In this document: in pieces, positions 42,691 to 52,837 of the stretch
Layout of the letters: each line of letters begins with the position of its first letter
Position numbering within the stretch: the stretch's first letter is position 1
Assembly (NCBI RefSeq): GCF_010993735.1
Contig: NZ_WQNI01000015.1
Coordinates: 1 to 64,000, forward strand
DNA length: 64,000 nt
Reading direction: 5' to 3'
Origin: Chelativorans alearensis
Lineage (GTDB): Bacteria > Pseudomonadota > Alphaproteobacteria > Rhizobiales > Rhizobiaceae
Notes under the pieces: generated by a model
Databases searched by the model: none
What the model saw: only the letters and a program-made list of their open reading frames with translations
Told to the model about the DNA's origin: nothing
Program-made: the position numbers and the translations under genes

Positions 42691-43155
42691 TCAGCCGCTG
42701 ATGTGCCCGCGCGGCATGCCGTACATCAGCCGTTCGAAGCCGTCGTGGCTGACATGCACCAGTGTGCGGTGGTCGCCGCCCTCGAAGTACACGTCGCCGC
42801 TCACCTCCAGCCCCTCGTCGATGACGCAGGGCAGATGGTAGGGCGCGCCGAAGATCGGCACCGCGCCCTCATCGCAGTCGGGGAACAGCGCGGCCGCTTC
42901 CTCCTCGCTCGCCAGCTCCACTTTCTCGCCGACGATGTCGCGTACCTTCTTGAGGTCCACCCGGCGCGAGGCGGGAAGGACGGCGAGAATGTAGCTGCTG
43001 TCCCATTTCAGCACCACGCCCTTGGCGAGCGCGGTGTTGGGCACATGGCTCACCCGCGCCGTCATCTCGGAATTGCTGGTCTTGTTGTGCTTGGCGATAT
43101 CGTACGGGACGTGGTTGTCCTTCAGATATTCCTGCATTGTCATCGCGATACCCAT
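42691..43155 (-). CDS. YbaK/EbsC-family aminoacyl-tRNA deacylase-like protein
   Basis: 154 residues. The segments ANVPHVP-type RVSHVPNTALAKGVVLKW (in parts: VPNTALAKGVVLK) and the GAPYHLPCVIDEGL motif with GxxxP mark the YbaK fold. These enzymes clear mischarged tRNA. AAAGGATGAGG precedes the ATG at 43155. It starts MGIAMTMQEYLKDNHVPYDI; a later ATG at codon 5 or 7 is also possible. Confidence 0.88.
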   Translation of the reverse strand: MGIAMTMQEYLKDNHVPYDIAKHNKTSNSEMTARVSHVPNTALAKGVVLKWDSSYILAVLPASRRVDLKKVRDIVGEKVELASEEEAAALFPDCDEGAVPIFGAPYHLPCVIDEGLEVSGDVYFEGGDHRTLVHVSHDGFERLMYGMPRGHISG

Positions 43156-43427
43156 GACCTCATCCTTTCCCGGTCACATCGCCGCGCAAGCACGGCGGAA
43201 GCGGCCGACGGGAATCGCAGGCAAAGGCGGCATGTGCCGTCCTTTGCGAGACCAGCGCCACGTCAGTCCGCCTGCTGGTCAGTCGAGGGGGAAGGATACA
43301 CCCGGCAAACGTCCGCGACAAGGAAAGCGGTGGGGTGATTGGCGCCGCGTTAACCTGAGTTCAGGGCCTTGTGCCTGCAACGGCCGCATTGCCGGAAACC
43401 GGATGGGGCGGGGAGAGAGGGAGGGGC

Positions 43428-44381
43428 CTACTGCCCCTCCTCCACGTGATCGGCCCAGCTCTTCACGTCCGTCTCGCCGTTGAGGAAGGGCAGGACCGTG
43501 GGGACGATTTCGGGGCCGAAGAAGATGTCGTAATGCGTGCGGTTGGGGATGATGGCCAGCCGGTTCTGCGACATGTTCTCGCGCATCCAGCCGGCATCGC
43601 GGAGCCCGCCGCCCAGAAGCTGATAGAACTCGACGATGTGCTCGGGGCGGTACATGTCGCTGTCGCCGAAGACGAGCATCACCGGCATATTCAGCGTCTT
43701 CACGTCCTCGGCCCAATTGTAAGGTTTGCGCATGAGCGCGCCCATATTGTCGAGCAGCTTCGGAAACTCCGAGACGTCGGGCGCCACCGCCGCGTAGGAC
43801 TGGTACATGGGCGTATCCTTCATCATCTCGGCCATCCCGGCGCCCACCTGAGCCTGCTGCGGCAGCATCTCGGGATAGAAGCCTTCCTGGGCAAAGCCGG
43901 CCGAGACCAGCGCCAGCCGGCGCACCATCTCAGGGTGCTGGACGGCGAAGCGGAAGCCGGCGCCGCCGCCAAAGGAATAGCCGAGCACGTCGACCTTTTC
44001 GTAGCCGAGTTCCTCGATCACCACGGCCAGGTCGTCGCCAATGTCGATCAGGTCGATCTCGCGGTCGCCGAGCTGGGTGCGGCCGTGGCCGTGCAGGTCG
44101 ACGGCGATGACCTCGCGGCCGGCGGCGAGCGCCGGCAGAACGGGGCCGAACATGTCGAGCGTTCCGAGCCCGCCGTGGAGCAGCAGGAGCGGCTCGCCCT
44201 TCCCGTGGATTTCGAAGTAGTAATTGACGCCATTGGCCTCGACATGGCCGCTTCTGGCGGGCTCTGGCTTGGTGGCCTGTGCTTGCATGGTCGTCTTTCC
44301 CTCCTCGGCAGTTGCAATGGCGGGCACGGCGGCGAAGGCCGTGGTGGCGATCGTGATGGCGATAAGCGTGTTCTTGATCAT
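43428..44381 (-). CDS. Secreted alpha/beta hydrolase
   Basis: 317 residues from ATG 44381 with GGAG upstream. A signal peptide (MIKNTLIAITIATTAFAAVP, cleavage near AIATAEE) shows export to the periplasm. The fold markers are LLLHGGLG (oxyanion), GYSFGGG nucleophile elbow with Ser, and NRTHYDIFF holding the catalytic His. Resembles lipase/proline iminopeptidase-like hydrolases. Substrate unknown. Confidence 0.88.
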   Translation of the reverse strand: MIKNTLIAITIATTAFAAVPAIATAEEGKTTMQAQATKPEPARSGHVEANGVNYYFEIHGKGEPLLLLHGGLGTLDMFGPVLPALAAGREVIAVDLHGHGRTQLGDREIDLIDIGDDLAVVIEELGYEKVDVLGYSFGGGAGFRFAVQHPEMVRRLALVSAGFAQEGFYPEMLPQQAQVGAGMAEMMKDTPMYQSYAAVAPDVSEFPKLLDNMGALMRKPYNWAEDVKTLNMPVMLVFGDSDMYRPEHIVEFYQLLGGGLRDAGWMRENMSQNRLAIIPNRTHYDIFFGPEIVPTVLPFLNGETDVKSWADHVEEGQ

Positions 44382-44512
44382 TTCGGTCTCCCTCTTCCTC
44401 CGGCGTCCGCCGGCTTCAATGCACCGAGGACGAAGGAGGGGGAGGGTTTCCGACATGGGTGGGGGAAAAGGCTATAGGGGCGCCGACCGGTCCCTGACCG
44501 GATGCTGCCGCC

Positions 44513-45562
44513 CTACGGACAGGGATTGCCCACCTTCTGGTGCAGGGCGTCGACCGCCGCCTGCATCTCCTCCGTCCAGGCGACGTCGGCCGAGGCTACC
44601 GCTTCCTTGAGCTGGGCCATGGTGGTGGCGCCGATGATGTTGGCGGTCAGGAAGGGCCGGGAAACGACGAAGGCGTTGGCGAAGGTGGCGGGCGTGAGGC
44701 CGAAGGAGCGGGCGAGCTCGTTATAGGCGAGGAAGGCTTCCGCCGCCCCCGGCTTCTCGTAGCGCTGCAGCCGGTCGAAAAGCTCCTTGCGCGAGCCCTT
44801 GGGCAGCGCGCCGTGGTCGTATTTGCCGGTCAGGTATCCCTGTGCCAGCGGTGAATAGGCAAGGAGGCTCACATCCTCGCGCGCGCAGGCCTCGGCGAGG
44901 TTCACCTCGAAGGTGCGGTTGACGAGGTTATAGGCGTTCTGCAGCGAGGCGATGCGCGGGCCGGTGCCCTTCTCCGCCTCGGCGATGAAGCGCATGAGGC
45001 CCCACGTGCTCTCGTTCGACAGGCCGAGATGACGGATCTTGCCGGCCTTTACGAGGTCGTCGAAGACGGCCAGCGTCTCTTCGATCGGCGTCTCGCCGGG
45101 GTGGCGCTCCGCCTTCCCCGTCACCCGCGTGGGGTTGGAGCCCCAGGGGATCGACCGGTCCGGCCAGTGGATCTGGTAGAGGTCGATGTACTCCGTCTGC
45201 AGCCTCTCCAGCGATTTATCGATGGCGTCCATGATGTCGGCGCGCACCAGCTTCGAGGACCGTCCGCCGCGGAACCACGGGTTCGCCGTACGGCCCACCA
45301 CCTTGGAGGCCAGCACGATCCTGTCGCGGTTGCCGCGCGCCTTCATCCAGGTGCCGATGATGCGCTCCGTCGCCCCTTGCGTCTCCGCCTTGGGCGGAAT
45401 GGGGTAGAGCTCGGCCGTGTCGAGGAAGTTCACACCCTTCTCGAAGGCGTAGTCCATCTGGGCGTGGCCCTCGGCCTCCGTGTTCTGCTCGCCCCAGGTC
45501 ATGGTGCCGAGACAGATTTTCGAGACGAGGAGATCGGTGCGGCCAAGGCGGCGCTTTTCCAT
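44513..45562 (-). CDS. Aldo/keto reductase (Tas/YajO type)
   Basis: 349 residues from ATG 45562 with GGAG upstream. Family motifs are GTMTWGEQN, FLDTAELYP with catalytic Tyr, LYQIHWPDRSI and the NADP-binding LAYSPLAQGYLTGKY plus NIIGATTMAQL. The W-P-D-R form and PKAETQGATERIIG insert are typical of the Tas protein group. NADPH-dependent aldehyde/ketone reduction; substrate unknown. Confidence 0.93.
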   Translation of the reverse strand: MEKRRLGRTDLLVSKICLGTMTWGEQNTEAEGHAQMDYAFEKGVNFLDTAELYPIPPKAETQGATERIIGTWMKARGNRDRIVLASKVVGRTANPWFRGGRSSKLVRADIMDAIDKSLERLQTEYIDLYQIHWPDRSIPWGSNPTRVTGKAERHPGETPIEETLAVFDDLVKAGKIRHLGLSNESTWGLMRFIAEAEKGTGPRIASLQNAYNLVNRTFEVNLAEACAREDVSLLAYSPLAQGYLTGKYDHGALPKGSRKELFDRLQRYEKPGAAEAFLAYNELARSFGLTPATFANAFVVSRPFLTANIIGATTMAQLKEAVASADVAWTEEMQAAVDALHQKVGNPCP

Positions 45563-45729
45563 GGGGCTTCTCCGGTGGTTGAAAGCGGGCGGACGCCCGA
45601 GGGAGAGCGCCATTATAAGCGAGCAAACGTGCCGCGCCAACGCCCTGCGGCCGCCCGACCCATCAATCGAACTGCATACTGGCACAACAGAAATTGACTT
45701 GTTTGCTTGCCGGAAACCGATAAAAGCGG

Positions 45730-45851
45730 CTAGTGGTGCGATCCTGACAGATGGTACCCATCTGTCAGGACAAATCGCCCCACCAGCTTAATAGCTTGTG
45801 GGCTGACTTTTCCAAACAGATGGATACCATCTGTTTGGGTCAGACCATTAG
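45730..45851. repeat. Double-hairpin dispersed element, copy 3 (inverted)
   Basis: Reverse orientation relative to copies 1 and 2, bounded by CTAGTGGT and ACCATTAG. Hairpins are CCTGACAGATGG/CCATCTGTCAGG and CCAAACAGATGG/CCATCTGTTTGG. It fills the centre of the 356-bp spacer between the aldo/keto reductase and the MATE gene, which holds no gene. Confidence 0.85.
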
Positions 45852-45918
45852 GGGGCGAATTGCGCCCCATTTTGCCGCGGCACGAACGGCGGCAACCATC
45901 CACGGGAAAGTCCGGGTC

Positions 45919-47316
45919 ATGTCTGTGCTGGCTTCCGGCGCGGGAGCGCCGACGGTCAATTCCTGGCTTGCCGAGGCGCGCGCCACGCTGGCGCTCGCCT
46001 GGCCGATGGTCATGACCAACCTTGCCCAGACCGCCATGAACGTCACCGACGTCATGATGATGGGGCGCCTGTCGCCGGCCGCGCTCGCCGCCGGCACGCT
46101 CGGCCATAATCTTTATTTCCTGCCGGTGATCTTCGGCATCGGCCTTCTGGCGGCCACCTCGCCGATGATGGCGAGCGCGCTCGGGCGCAAGCAGCATTCG
46201 CTGCGCGAGGTGCGGCGCACGGCGCGCCAGGGCCTGTGGATGGCGATCGCCGTGTCGCTGCCGGTCTGGCTCTTCCTCTGGCAGTGCGAGGCGATCCTGC
46301 TTGCCATGGGCCAGGATCCGGACCTTGCCGCGCTGGCCGCAAGCTACATGCGGGCGCTGCAATGGGCGGTGCTTCCCTTCTTCGGCTACATCGTGCTGCG
46401 CTCCTTCATCTCGGCGCTCGAGCGGCCGGGCTGGGCGCTCGTGGTGGCTTTCTTCGCCGTCGGCTTCAATGTCCTCGCCAACTGGTGCCTGATGTTCGGC
46501 AATCTGGGCTTTCCCGCCCTCGGCATCGTCGGCGCCGGCATCGCCACGACGCTTTCGAGCCTCCTGTTGTTTTGCGGCCTCGTCGCGGTTGTCTCGCTCG
46601 ACCGCAATTTCCGGCGCTACCGGCTTTTCGGCCGCTTCTGGCGGCCGGACTGGCCGCGCTTCATGGGGCTTTTGAAGCTCGGCCTGCCGATCGCCGCCAT
46701 CCTTACCTTCGAGGTGTCGATCTTCAACGCCGCGGCCTTCCTGATGGGCCTCATCGACGCCGTGGCGCTGGCCGCCCATGCCATCGCCATCCAGATCGCC
46801 TCGGTCAGCTTCATGGTGCCGCTGGGGCTCAACCAGGCGGTGACGGTGCGCGTCGGCCGCGCCTTCGGGGCGCAGAACGCGCACGCCGTCACCCGCGCCG
46901 GCTGGACGGCCTTCGTCATGGGGGTGAGCTTCATGGCGGCGATGGCGCTTCTCATGCTTTCCGCGCCGCGGCTGCTGATCGCCGGGTTCCTCGACCTTCA
47001 GGCACCGGAGAACCAGCCGGTCATCGCCATGGCGGTCACCTTCCTGGCGCTTGCCGCGCTGTTCCAGATCGCCGACGGGGCGCAGGCGGTGGCGAGCGGC
47101 ATGCTGCGCGGGCTGCACGATACCACGGTGCCGATGGTCTATGCCGCCGTCGGCTATTGGGGCATCGGGCTGCCGTTCGGCGTCGTCCTCGCCTTCCCCT
47201 TCGGCTATCAGGGCGTCGGCATCTGGCTCGGGTTGTTCACCGGGCTTGCGGTGGTCTCGGTGCTGCTTCTTTCGCGCTGGCTGGGCCGCGCCAAGCTCAT
47301 GCCTTTTTACGCCTGA
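45919..47316 (+). CDS. MATE-family multidrug/metabolite efflux transporter
   Basis: 465 residues from ATG 45919; the open frame upstream is only the dispersed element. About 12 membrane helices. NorM-like features are the first-helix WPMVMTNLAQTAMNVTDVMMMGRL, LALPFFGYIV-type stretch and the repeat-half similarity. It uses a Na+ or H+ gradient to export drugs or metabolites across the inner membrane. Its 3' end overlaps the convergent gene by 20 bp. Confidence 0.93.
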   Translation: MSVLASGAGAPTVNSWLAEARATLALAWPMVMTNLAQTAMNVTDVMMMGRLSPAALAAGTLGHNLYFLPVIFGIGLLAATSPMMASALGRKQHSLREVRRTARQGLWMAIAVSLPVWLFLWQCEAILLAMGQDPDLAALAASYMRALQWAVLPFFGYIVLRSFISALERPGWALVVAFFAVGFNVLANWCLMFGNLGFPALGIVGAGIATTLSSLLLFCGLVAVVSLDRNFRRYRLFGRFWRPDWPRFMGLLKLGLPIAAILTFEVSIFNAAAFLMGLIDAVALAAHAIAIQIASVSFMVPLGLNQAVTVRVGRAFGAQNAHAVTRAGWTAFVMGVSFMAAMALLMLSAPRLLIAGFLDLQAPENQPVIAMAVTFLALAALFQIADGAQAVASGMLRGLHDTTVPMVYAAVGYWGIGLPFGVVLAFPFGYQGVGIWLGLFTGLAVVSVLLLSRWLGRAKLMPFYA

Positions 47317-47740
47317 AGCGGCCGCGCTTGGCGTCGTCGATCAGCATGTTGGCCACCTGCATGCGGATGATGGCGCGGGCGCGCAAGTGCTCGGGCACGC
47401 GGTCGGGATGGTTGCGGAAGGCGAAGTCGCGGCGCAGCCGGTCGAGCTCCTTCGGCTTGGCCCGTTTGCCGAGGCCGAGCTCGCGGGCGATGTCGTCGGG
47501 ATCGACGGAGGGCTCCGGCTCCACGGCTTTGGCCGCCGGCTTTGCCGGACCCTGATCCGCAAACGTCCGGTAGGCCGCCTCGATCATGTCTTCCGAAAAC
47601 CTGATCCGGCCGGAGTAAAGTTCCTCGGCGACCGAGAGATAGTCTACCGAAACGAGATGGGCCCGGTCCGGCTCGCGGCCGTGCTCGGCCAGAAGCTCGT
47701 CCAGCATATTCGCGAAGTCGCGCGGCGCGCGCGGTGCCAT
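47297..47740 (-). CDS. Conserved hypothetical protein with J-domain-like C-terminus
   Basis: 147 residues. The C-terminal half LDRLRRDFAFRNHPDRVPEH carries an HPD tripeptide after a basic helix, as in DnaJ J-domains, followed by the helix RARAIIRMQVANMLIDDAKR. The N-terminal half is not recognised. It may be a degenerate or specialised Hsp70 co-chaperone; the family name is not known to me. Overlaps the 3' end of the MATE gene. Confidence 0.6.
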   Translation of the reverse strand: MAPRAPRDFANMLDELLAEHGREPDRAHLVSVDYLSVAEELYSGRIRFSEDMIEAAYRTFADQGPAKPAAKAVEPEPSVDPDDIARELGLGKRAKPKELDRLRRDFAFRNHPDRVPEHLRARAIIRMQVANMLIDDAKRGRFRRKKA

Positions 47741-47930
47741 GAGACCTCCATCCCCGCCCGTTGAGGTACCGATCGAGGAGTTGAGGCTAAGCTTCTGGCG
47801 TTAAAAAAGGTCTTCCAGCCGCACATTTATTTTAGCCTTTGGAAGACCGCCTGCTCCCGGTTCAAACCTCGGCCGCCCGTGCTATGGTCGACAGGAGCGG
47901 ACGGATGAAACATGACCCGGAGCAGCATCC

Positions 47931-48968
47931 ATGAAGCCACTTCTCCTTGTCGCGGCCATGGCCTCTTTCTGGCTGGTGCCGGGCCCTCCCCCGACTGCCG
48001 CCGAGCCCGCCTATCTGGACGACCGGTCGAGCCCGGAAGCGCTGGTCCGCTCGCTCTACAACGCAATCAACCGCAAGGAATATGCGCGCGCCTACGCCTA
48101 TTTCTCGACGCCGCCGGCCGAGACGCTGGAGGACTACGCCGCCGGCTACGCGGATACCGAGAGCGTGGAGGTGGTGGCCGGCCTTGCGAGCCGGGAGGGC
48201 GCCGCCGGCAGCGTCTACTACGCCCTGCCCGTCGCCATCCTGGCGCAGGACGCGAGCGGTGAGGACCAGGTGTTCGCCGGCTGCTACACGCTGAGGCTCG
48301 CCGACCCGCTGGTGCAGACGACGCCCTTCACGCCGCTTCACATCGAGGAGGCGCATCTTTCGCCGGCCGACGGCCCGCCGCGCGATGCCTTGCCGCCCGC
48401 CTGTGGCGACGCACCGCCGCAGGAGGAAGGCAATATCCTGTTCGAAGAGGCCAAGAAGATCTTCGCCACGCTCTATGGCGATGAGTGCCGGACGGGCGCC
48501 GACGCGCCGGAAGAACCGCAGCACCACGTCATCCCTTACAACTACGCCTACGAAGAAGAGGACACGCCGCCGCACGAGGCCCATATGTTCCGCTTCTTTT
48601 GCAACGTCGGCGCCTACAACGAGACCCACGCCTATCTGATGACCGACGGGCGCGGACAGCTCCTGCCGCTGCGCTTTGCCACGCCGGAGCTCGACATACG
48701 ATATGAGAACGACGACATGGAGGGGGCCGTGGAGGAGATGCGGATCATCGGCTATACGTCCGACGACCTGCTGGTGAACTCGGAATTCGACCCGGACACG
48801 CTTGAGATCACCTCCAGCGCCAAGTGGCGCGGTCTGGGCGACGCCTCCGCCTCCGGCATCTGGCTCTTCCGCTCCGGCGTCTTCACGCTGGTGAAATACG
48901 AGGCCGACGCTTCCTACGACGGCGAGGTCAATCCGGAACTGCTGGTCGACTACTACAGCACACCGTGA
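47931..48968 (+). CDS. Secreted protein, DUF1176-like
   Basis: 345 residues with a signal peptide (LLLVAAMASFWLVPGPP). The N-terminal third (SPEALVRSLYNAINRKEYARAYAYF) resembles an NTF2-like fold. The C-terminal part (HMFRFFCNVGAYNETHAY, later KWRGLGDASASGIW and YEADASYDGEVNPE) matches my memory of rhizobial DUF1176 proteins. Several paired cysteines are seen (CYTLRL, CGDA, CRTG, CNVG). Function unknown; periplasmic location expected. Confidence 0.6.
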   Translation: MKPLLLVAAMASFWLVPGPPPTAAEPAYLDDRSSPEALVRSLYNAINRKEYARAYAYFSTPPAETLEDYAAGYADTESVEVVAGLASREGAAGSVYYALPVAILAQDASGEDQVFAGCYTLRLADPLVQTTPFTPLHIEEAHLSPADGPPRDALPPACGDAPPQEEGNILFEEAKKIFATLYGDECRTGADAPEEPQHHVIPYNYAYEEEDTPPHEAHMFRFFCNVGAYNETHAYLMTDGRGQLLPLRFATPELDIRYENDDMEGAVEEMRIIGYTSDDLLVNSEFDPDTLEITSSAKWRGLGDASASGIWLFRSGVFTLVKYEADASYDGEVNPELLVDYYSTP

Positions 48969-48995
48969 GGGGCACGAAGGGGCGCCGATACCTCT

Positions 48996-49877
48996 CTAGC
49001 GCCTGACCGATAGCATCCAGTTGAGCGTCTCGCGCCAGTCGGTCATGCGGATGGGCGTGCCGTGGGTGCCGGTCTCGAAGCGCACGAAGCGAACGGGATA
49101 GCCGGGTGCCGCGGCACCGATCGCGCGATAGAAGGCCTCCTGCCTTTCGATGGGGAAAACCGTGTCGCGGCTGCCGTGGGCGATGAGGAGAGGCACGCGG
49201 CGGCGGAAGGCTTCCGATTCGATGAAATCATCGTCCCACATGGAGCCCAACAAGAGAAGGCCGCCGAGCCGCGGCGCCAGCGCCGGGTCGCGGGCAAGCC
49301 GCCAGCACAGCGCCCCGCCCATGGAGCCGCAGGCAAGGAAGACCGGCGCTTCCGGGGAGCGCGCGGCGTAGTGAGAGATGAGCGCGGCCACCTTCGCCGC
49401 GCCCTTGTCGCCGAAATCGGACACGTCCGGCGACAGATAGAGCCCGCCGTTGCGGCCCATCAGGTTCTTTATGCGGTTGAAATTGCCGCCGAAGGTGAAG
49501 TCGTTCACCCCCTGGTGCCGGTTTCCGCCCTGACCATGCAGATAGATGGTGATAATGCGCGGGTGGGCCGGACGGCCAACGGCGAAATGGCGCAGGGGGC
49601 CGGCCTTCGTATCGGCGGCGAGGTCTTGCTGCAGGCGGCGGATGTCAGTGCTGACATAGCGGCCCCTGACCTGCCGCTCCGGCACGGCATCGCGCTGGTT
49701 GATGTCGCGGAGCTCGCGGTAGTCGATTACGCGGTAGGCGCCGTTGTCGCGGGTCTCGAGGGTTTGGGGGTAGGTGAAGAGCCGGTCCTTGAAGGGGGCG
49801 AGTTGGAGGGCTGCGACGGGGGTGGCGAGGAGGATGGAAACGAGGCAGAGGAGAGTTGGGAGGAGACGGCGGCGCAA
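48996..49877 (-). CDS. Exported alpha/beta hydrolase with TTG start
   Basis: 293 residues from the TTG at 49877-49875, which has GAAGG in front and immediately opens a signal peptide (RRRLLPTLLCLVSILLATPV). No ATG or GTG lies in a suitable place in this frame. Core motifs are YLHGQGGNRH (oxyanion), ACGSMGGALCW as nucleophile elbow and AHGSRDTVFPI with the catalytic Asp; His near GTHGTPI. Resembles poly(3-hydroxybutyrate) depolymerase/phospholipase-like esterases. Substrate unknown. Confidence 0.8.
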   Translation of the reverse strand: MRRRLLPTLLCLVSILLATPVAALQLAPFKDRLFTYPQTLETRDNGAYRVIDYRELRDINQRDAVPERQVRGRYVSTDIRRLQQDLAADTKAGPLRHFAVGRPAHPRIITIYLHGQGGNRHQGVNDFTFGGNFNRIKNLMGRNGGLYLSPDVSDFGDKGAAKVAALISHYAARSPEAPVFLACGSMGGALCWRLARDPALAPRLGGLLLLGSMWDDDFIESEAFRRRVPLLIAHGSRDTVFPIERQEAFYRAIGAAAPGYPVRFVRFETGTHGTPIRMTDWRETLNWMLSVRR

Positions 49878-49938
49878 ACGGCCTTCGCCCCCCTCAGCCC
49901 CAGGGCTATCGCATATGGGTCCTGAGTCCTTGACGATA

Positions 49939-50033
49939 CCCCCACCCCTCACCCCTCCCCTCAAGGGGGAGGGGGACGATGCCGTGCTCGGCCTGCCTCC
50001 CTCCCCCTTGAGGGGAGGGATTGAGGGTGGGGG
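49939..50033. repeat. Inverted repeat with CCCTCAAGGGGGAGGG core
   Basis: Arms 49939-49975 and 49996-50033 are rough reverse complements (CCCCCACCCCTCACCCCTCC with GGAGGGATTGAGGGTGGGGG) around a 20-bp centre. Related in composition to the repeats at 22756 and 57804. It lies between the hydrolase and the moeA/mocA fusion and may end transcription of the cox-type operon. Confidence 0.7.
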
Positions 50034-50065
50034 TCCGGCGAAGCTGAACAAAGACGATAGCGCCA

Positions 50066-51675
<1,610 letters not shown>

Positions 51676-51679
<4 letters not shown>

Positions 51680-52383
51680 GCCGCCTCGCCTTTCCGTGCT
51701 TCGAGCCCGCGCGAGCGCAGGGCTTCGATGATCTCCGCCAGCACCGCGACGGCGATCTCCGGCGGGCTTGCCGCACCGATGGCAAGGCCGATGGGCGCGT
51801 GGATGCGCTCGATCGCGGAGGACGGGACACCCGCCGCCGTCAGCCGCTCCACGCGCCTTGCGTGGGTCTTGCGGCTGCCGAGCGCGCCGACATAGAAGCA
51901 GCCGGCATCGAGCGCGGCCTTCAGCGCCGGATCGTCGATCTTCGGATCGTGGGTGAGCGCGGCGAGCGCGCAATAGGCGTCGAGCGGGCTCCTTGCCAGC
52001 GCCTCCTCCGGCCATTCGGCGTCGAGCCGCACGCCGGAAAAGCGCTCCGGCGAGGCGAAGGCCGTGCGCGGGTCGATGATGTGGACGTCGAAGCCGGCCA
52101 TGCGCGCCATCGGCGCCAGCGCCTGGCTGATGTGGACGGCGCCGACCATGACGAGCCGCGGCGGCGGCAGGTGCACGTTGAGGAAGAACGTGCGGCCGTC
52201 GACTTCCATCGTGGCGGACTTGCCGGAGCGGAACGCCTTCTCCACCGCCTCGCCCAGCGGCCCGGCAACGGGATCGCCCTCGACCACCACCCGGTCGCGC
52301 CCGTCGTCGAGGTTGGTGACGAGGAGAGCCGCGCGGCGTTCGCGCCGGCATTGATTGAGTTTTTTCAAGGCATAGGGGTCCAT
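51676..52383 (-). CDS. XdhC/CoxI-type protein, Rossmann-domain part
   Basis: 235 residues. The Rossmann segment LVMVGAVHISQALAPMARMA and the GALGSRKTHARRVERL block are diagnostic of the XdhC C-terminal domain. The IHAPIGLAIGAASPPEIAVAVLAEI ending is also conserved (in parts). XdhC binds and inserts sulfurated molybdenum cofactor. The N-terminal XdhC domain is a separate gene 3 bp upstream. Confidence 0.9.
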
Positions 52384-52386
52384 GGC

Positions 52387-52725
52387 TCAGCCCAGCCGCT
52401 CGACATAGACCTTGATGCGGCCGCCGCAGGAGAGGCCGACCTGCCAGGCCGTCTCATCGGCGACGCCGAACTCCAGCATGCGCGGCTTGCCGTCGGAGAG
52501 AACGTCGGCGGCTTCCGCCACCACGGCACCCTCGACGCAGCCGCCGGAGACGGAGCCCTCGAAATGCCCCTCCCCGTCGATGATCAGATGGCTGCCCACG
52601 GGCCGCGGGGCCGAGCCCCAGGTTTCCACCACGGTGGCGATGGCCACGTCGCGGCCCTCCTTCATCCAGTCCTCGGCGGCCATCAGCGGGTCGAGCGGCT
52701 CGCCGCTTTGCGTCTGATCGAGCAT
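52387..52725 (-). CDS. XdhC/CoxI-type protein, N-terminal domain part
   Basis: 112 residues from ATG 52725 with a strong AGGAGGCG site. It contains VAIATVVETWGSAPRPVGSH and SVSGGCVEGAVV with the conserved Cys of the XdhC N-terminal domain. Together with the downstream Rossmann part it makes one two-chain XdhC. Split XdhC forms are common in CO-dehydrogenase-type accessory clusters. Confidence 0.88.
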   Translation of the reverse strand: MLDQTQSGEPLDPLMAAEDWMKEGRDVAIATVVETWGSAPRPVGSHLIIDGEGHFEGSVSGGCVEGAVVAEAADVLSDGKPRMLEFGVADETAWQVGLSCGGRIKVYVERLG

Positions 52726-52837
52726 CTTTCGCCTCCTGTGAGTGCGGTTGAGAGACCGGGCTGGAAGCAGTGGGAAGGACCGCTCGCCGACATCTCCACA
52801 CGAAATCCCGGCATGTGCCAGACCCACTCCAATATGG

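Noticed and set aside
45563-45729. Extended N-terminus of the aldo/keto reductase from 45685
   Set aside because: The ATG at 45562 has a GGAG site and matches the family start; the extra codons do not.
47297-47562. Frame in the 3' overlap of the MATE gene
   Set aside because: The longer minus-strand protein with the HPD motif explains the region; the other frames are arginine-rich shadows.
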